From Rhynchopus sp. YZ270_cl-10 (Eukaryota > Euglenozoa > Diplonemea > Diplonemida > Diplonemidae): a DNA stretch of 64,000 bases. The stretch covers positions 434,001 to 498,000 of the forward strand of contig OZ037865.1 in the NCBI GenBank assembly GCA_964035575.1. The letters run 5' to 3'. The position numbers and the translations under genes are program-made. Below the pieces are notes generated by a model. That model did not search any database and was not told the origin of the DNA. It was given only the letters and a program-made list of their open reading frames with translations. Position 1 is the stretch's first letter; the number at the start of each line of letters is the position of its first letter. Below, piece by piece: positions 63,621 through 64,000 of this stretch.

Positions 63621-64000
63621 GCTTTATTCGAATTACCTCGTTTATTCGGCCCCCCCCAGTAACATTATTGGAAAAATGCTCTCGTTAAGAAATATGACCC
63701 AACATCGATTATTGAAAATGACCACCTTGCCATGCAAGAAATTAGCCCATTCTTCAACCAAGAAAGCACACTGGATAGGTACGAACCAACTGCCGTCATC
63801 AACTACCAAGGACCGCCTCTGGCAGCTGGGCACTACAAAGTCGATAGACGGAAGGGGAATCTTGGTTTAACATTGATGCAGAAAAAACAACCAGGATGAA
63901 GACAGAGAGAGCGACAGAGAGAGAGAGAGAGATGTAGAGGGATACAAGAAGAGGGCCGCCCATCGTTGTCTTTGTGTTTAAAAGCAAACAATACGAACCC
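63621..64000. other. Right-edge spacer
   Basis: No supported gene. A (GA)n run at 63903-63932 leads into the repeat shared with 56985-57115. The 63660-63870 stretch is open on the plus strand but has no recognisable protein. Confidence 0.4.

Overview
The window is nuclear DNA of a unicellular eukaryote (protist) that I cannot place further. It has GT-AG introns, most of 56-79 nt. Its proteins are purely eukaryotic: a full-length TOR kinase, an RNF5/RNF185-type RING protein, a UBAC2-like rhomboid pseudoprotease, an SLC35-type transporter, WSC and B-lectin ectodomain proteins, and a two-pass HAMP receptor. Genes are GC-richer and mostly single-exon. They sit in AT-rich DNA full of homopolymer tracts and repeats. 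There are no plasmid, phage, operon or CRISPR features.

Every protein gene I can support (ten of ten) is on the minus strand. From high to low coordinate, the order of transcription, they are: B-lectin/WSC secreted protein (59449-58655), orphan multi-pass membrane protein (55121-53622), triple-WSC type I membrane protein (52813-51173), RNF5-like E3 ligase (44136-43592, two exons), SLC35/TPT-type transporter (41054-39807), TOR kinase (31241-22935, five exons), UBAC2-like protein (20465 to about 19664), patatin-type phospholipase (14002-11462), ADP-ribosyltransferase-like protein (4975-2606), and a HAMP receptor running off the left edge (1596-1).

Region by region: 0-5 kb holds two genes. 5.5-6.6 kb and 14.1-17.8 kb hold a duplicated 0.9-kb repeat with an 8-bp minisatellite, a duplicated fold-back, and a TTAA-flanked piggyBac-like miniature transposon seen as filled and empty sites. 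10.0-11.4 kb holds a 1.1-kb element with long terminal inverted repeats and a neighbouring large palindrome. 17.9-18.5 kb holds a fossil tyrosine recombinase. 22.9-31.2 kb is the TOR locus. 31-51 kb is repeat-rich spacer with three genes. 51-59.5 kb is a group of surface and secreted protein genes interleaved with miniature elements. 59.7-64 kb is a nested inverted-repeat complex with 9-bp minisatellites and short palindromes.

The most unusual signal is a family of more than 20 short hairpins, of the form GATGAACCTAAGC, then CTCTCGT, then GCTTAGTCACC, spread over the spacers. All that I found are in one orientation. Stem sequences differ between copies while pairing is kept. Read on the gene-sense strand, the best copies end in TTATAAAC plus a T/C tract. 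I know no family they match. The genes do not form an obvious pathway; the shared theme is endomembrane, surface and nutrient-signalling function.
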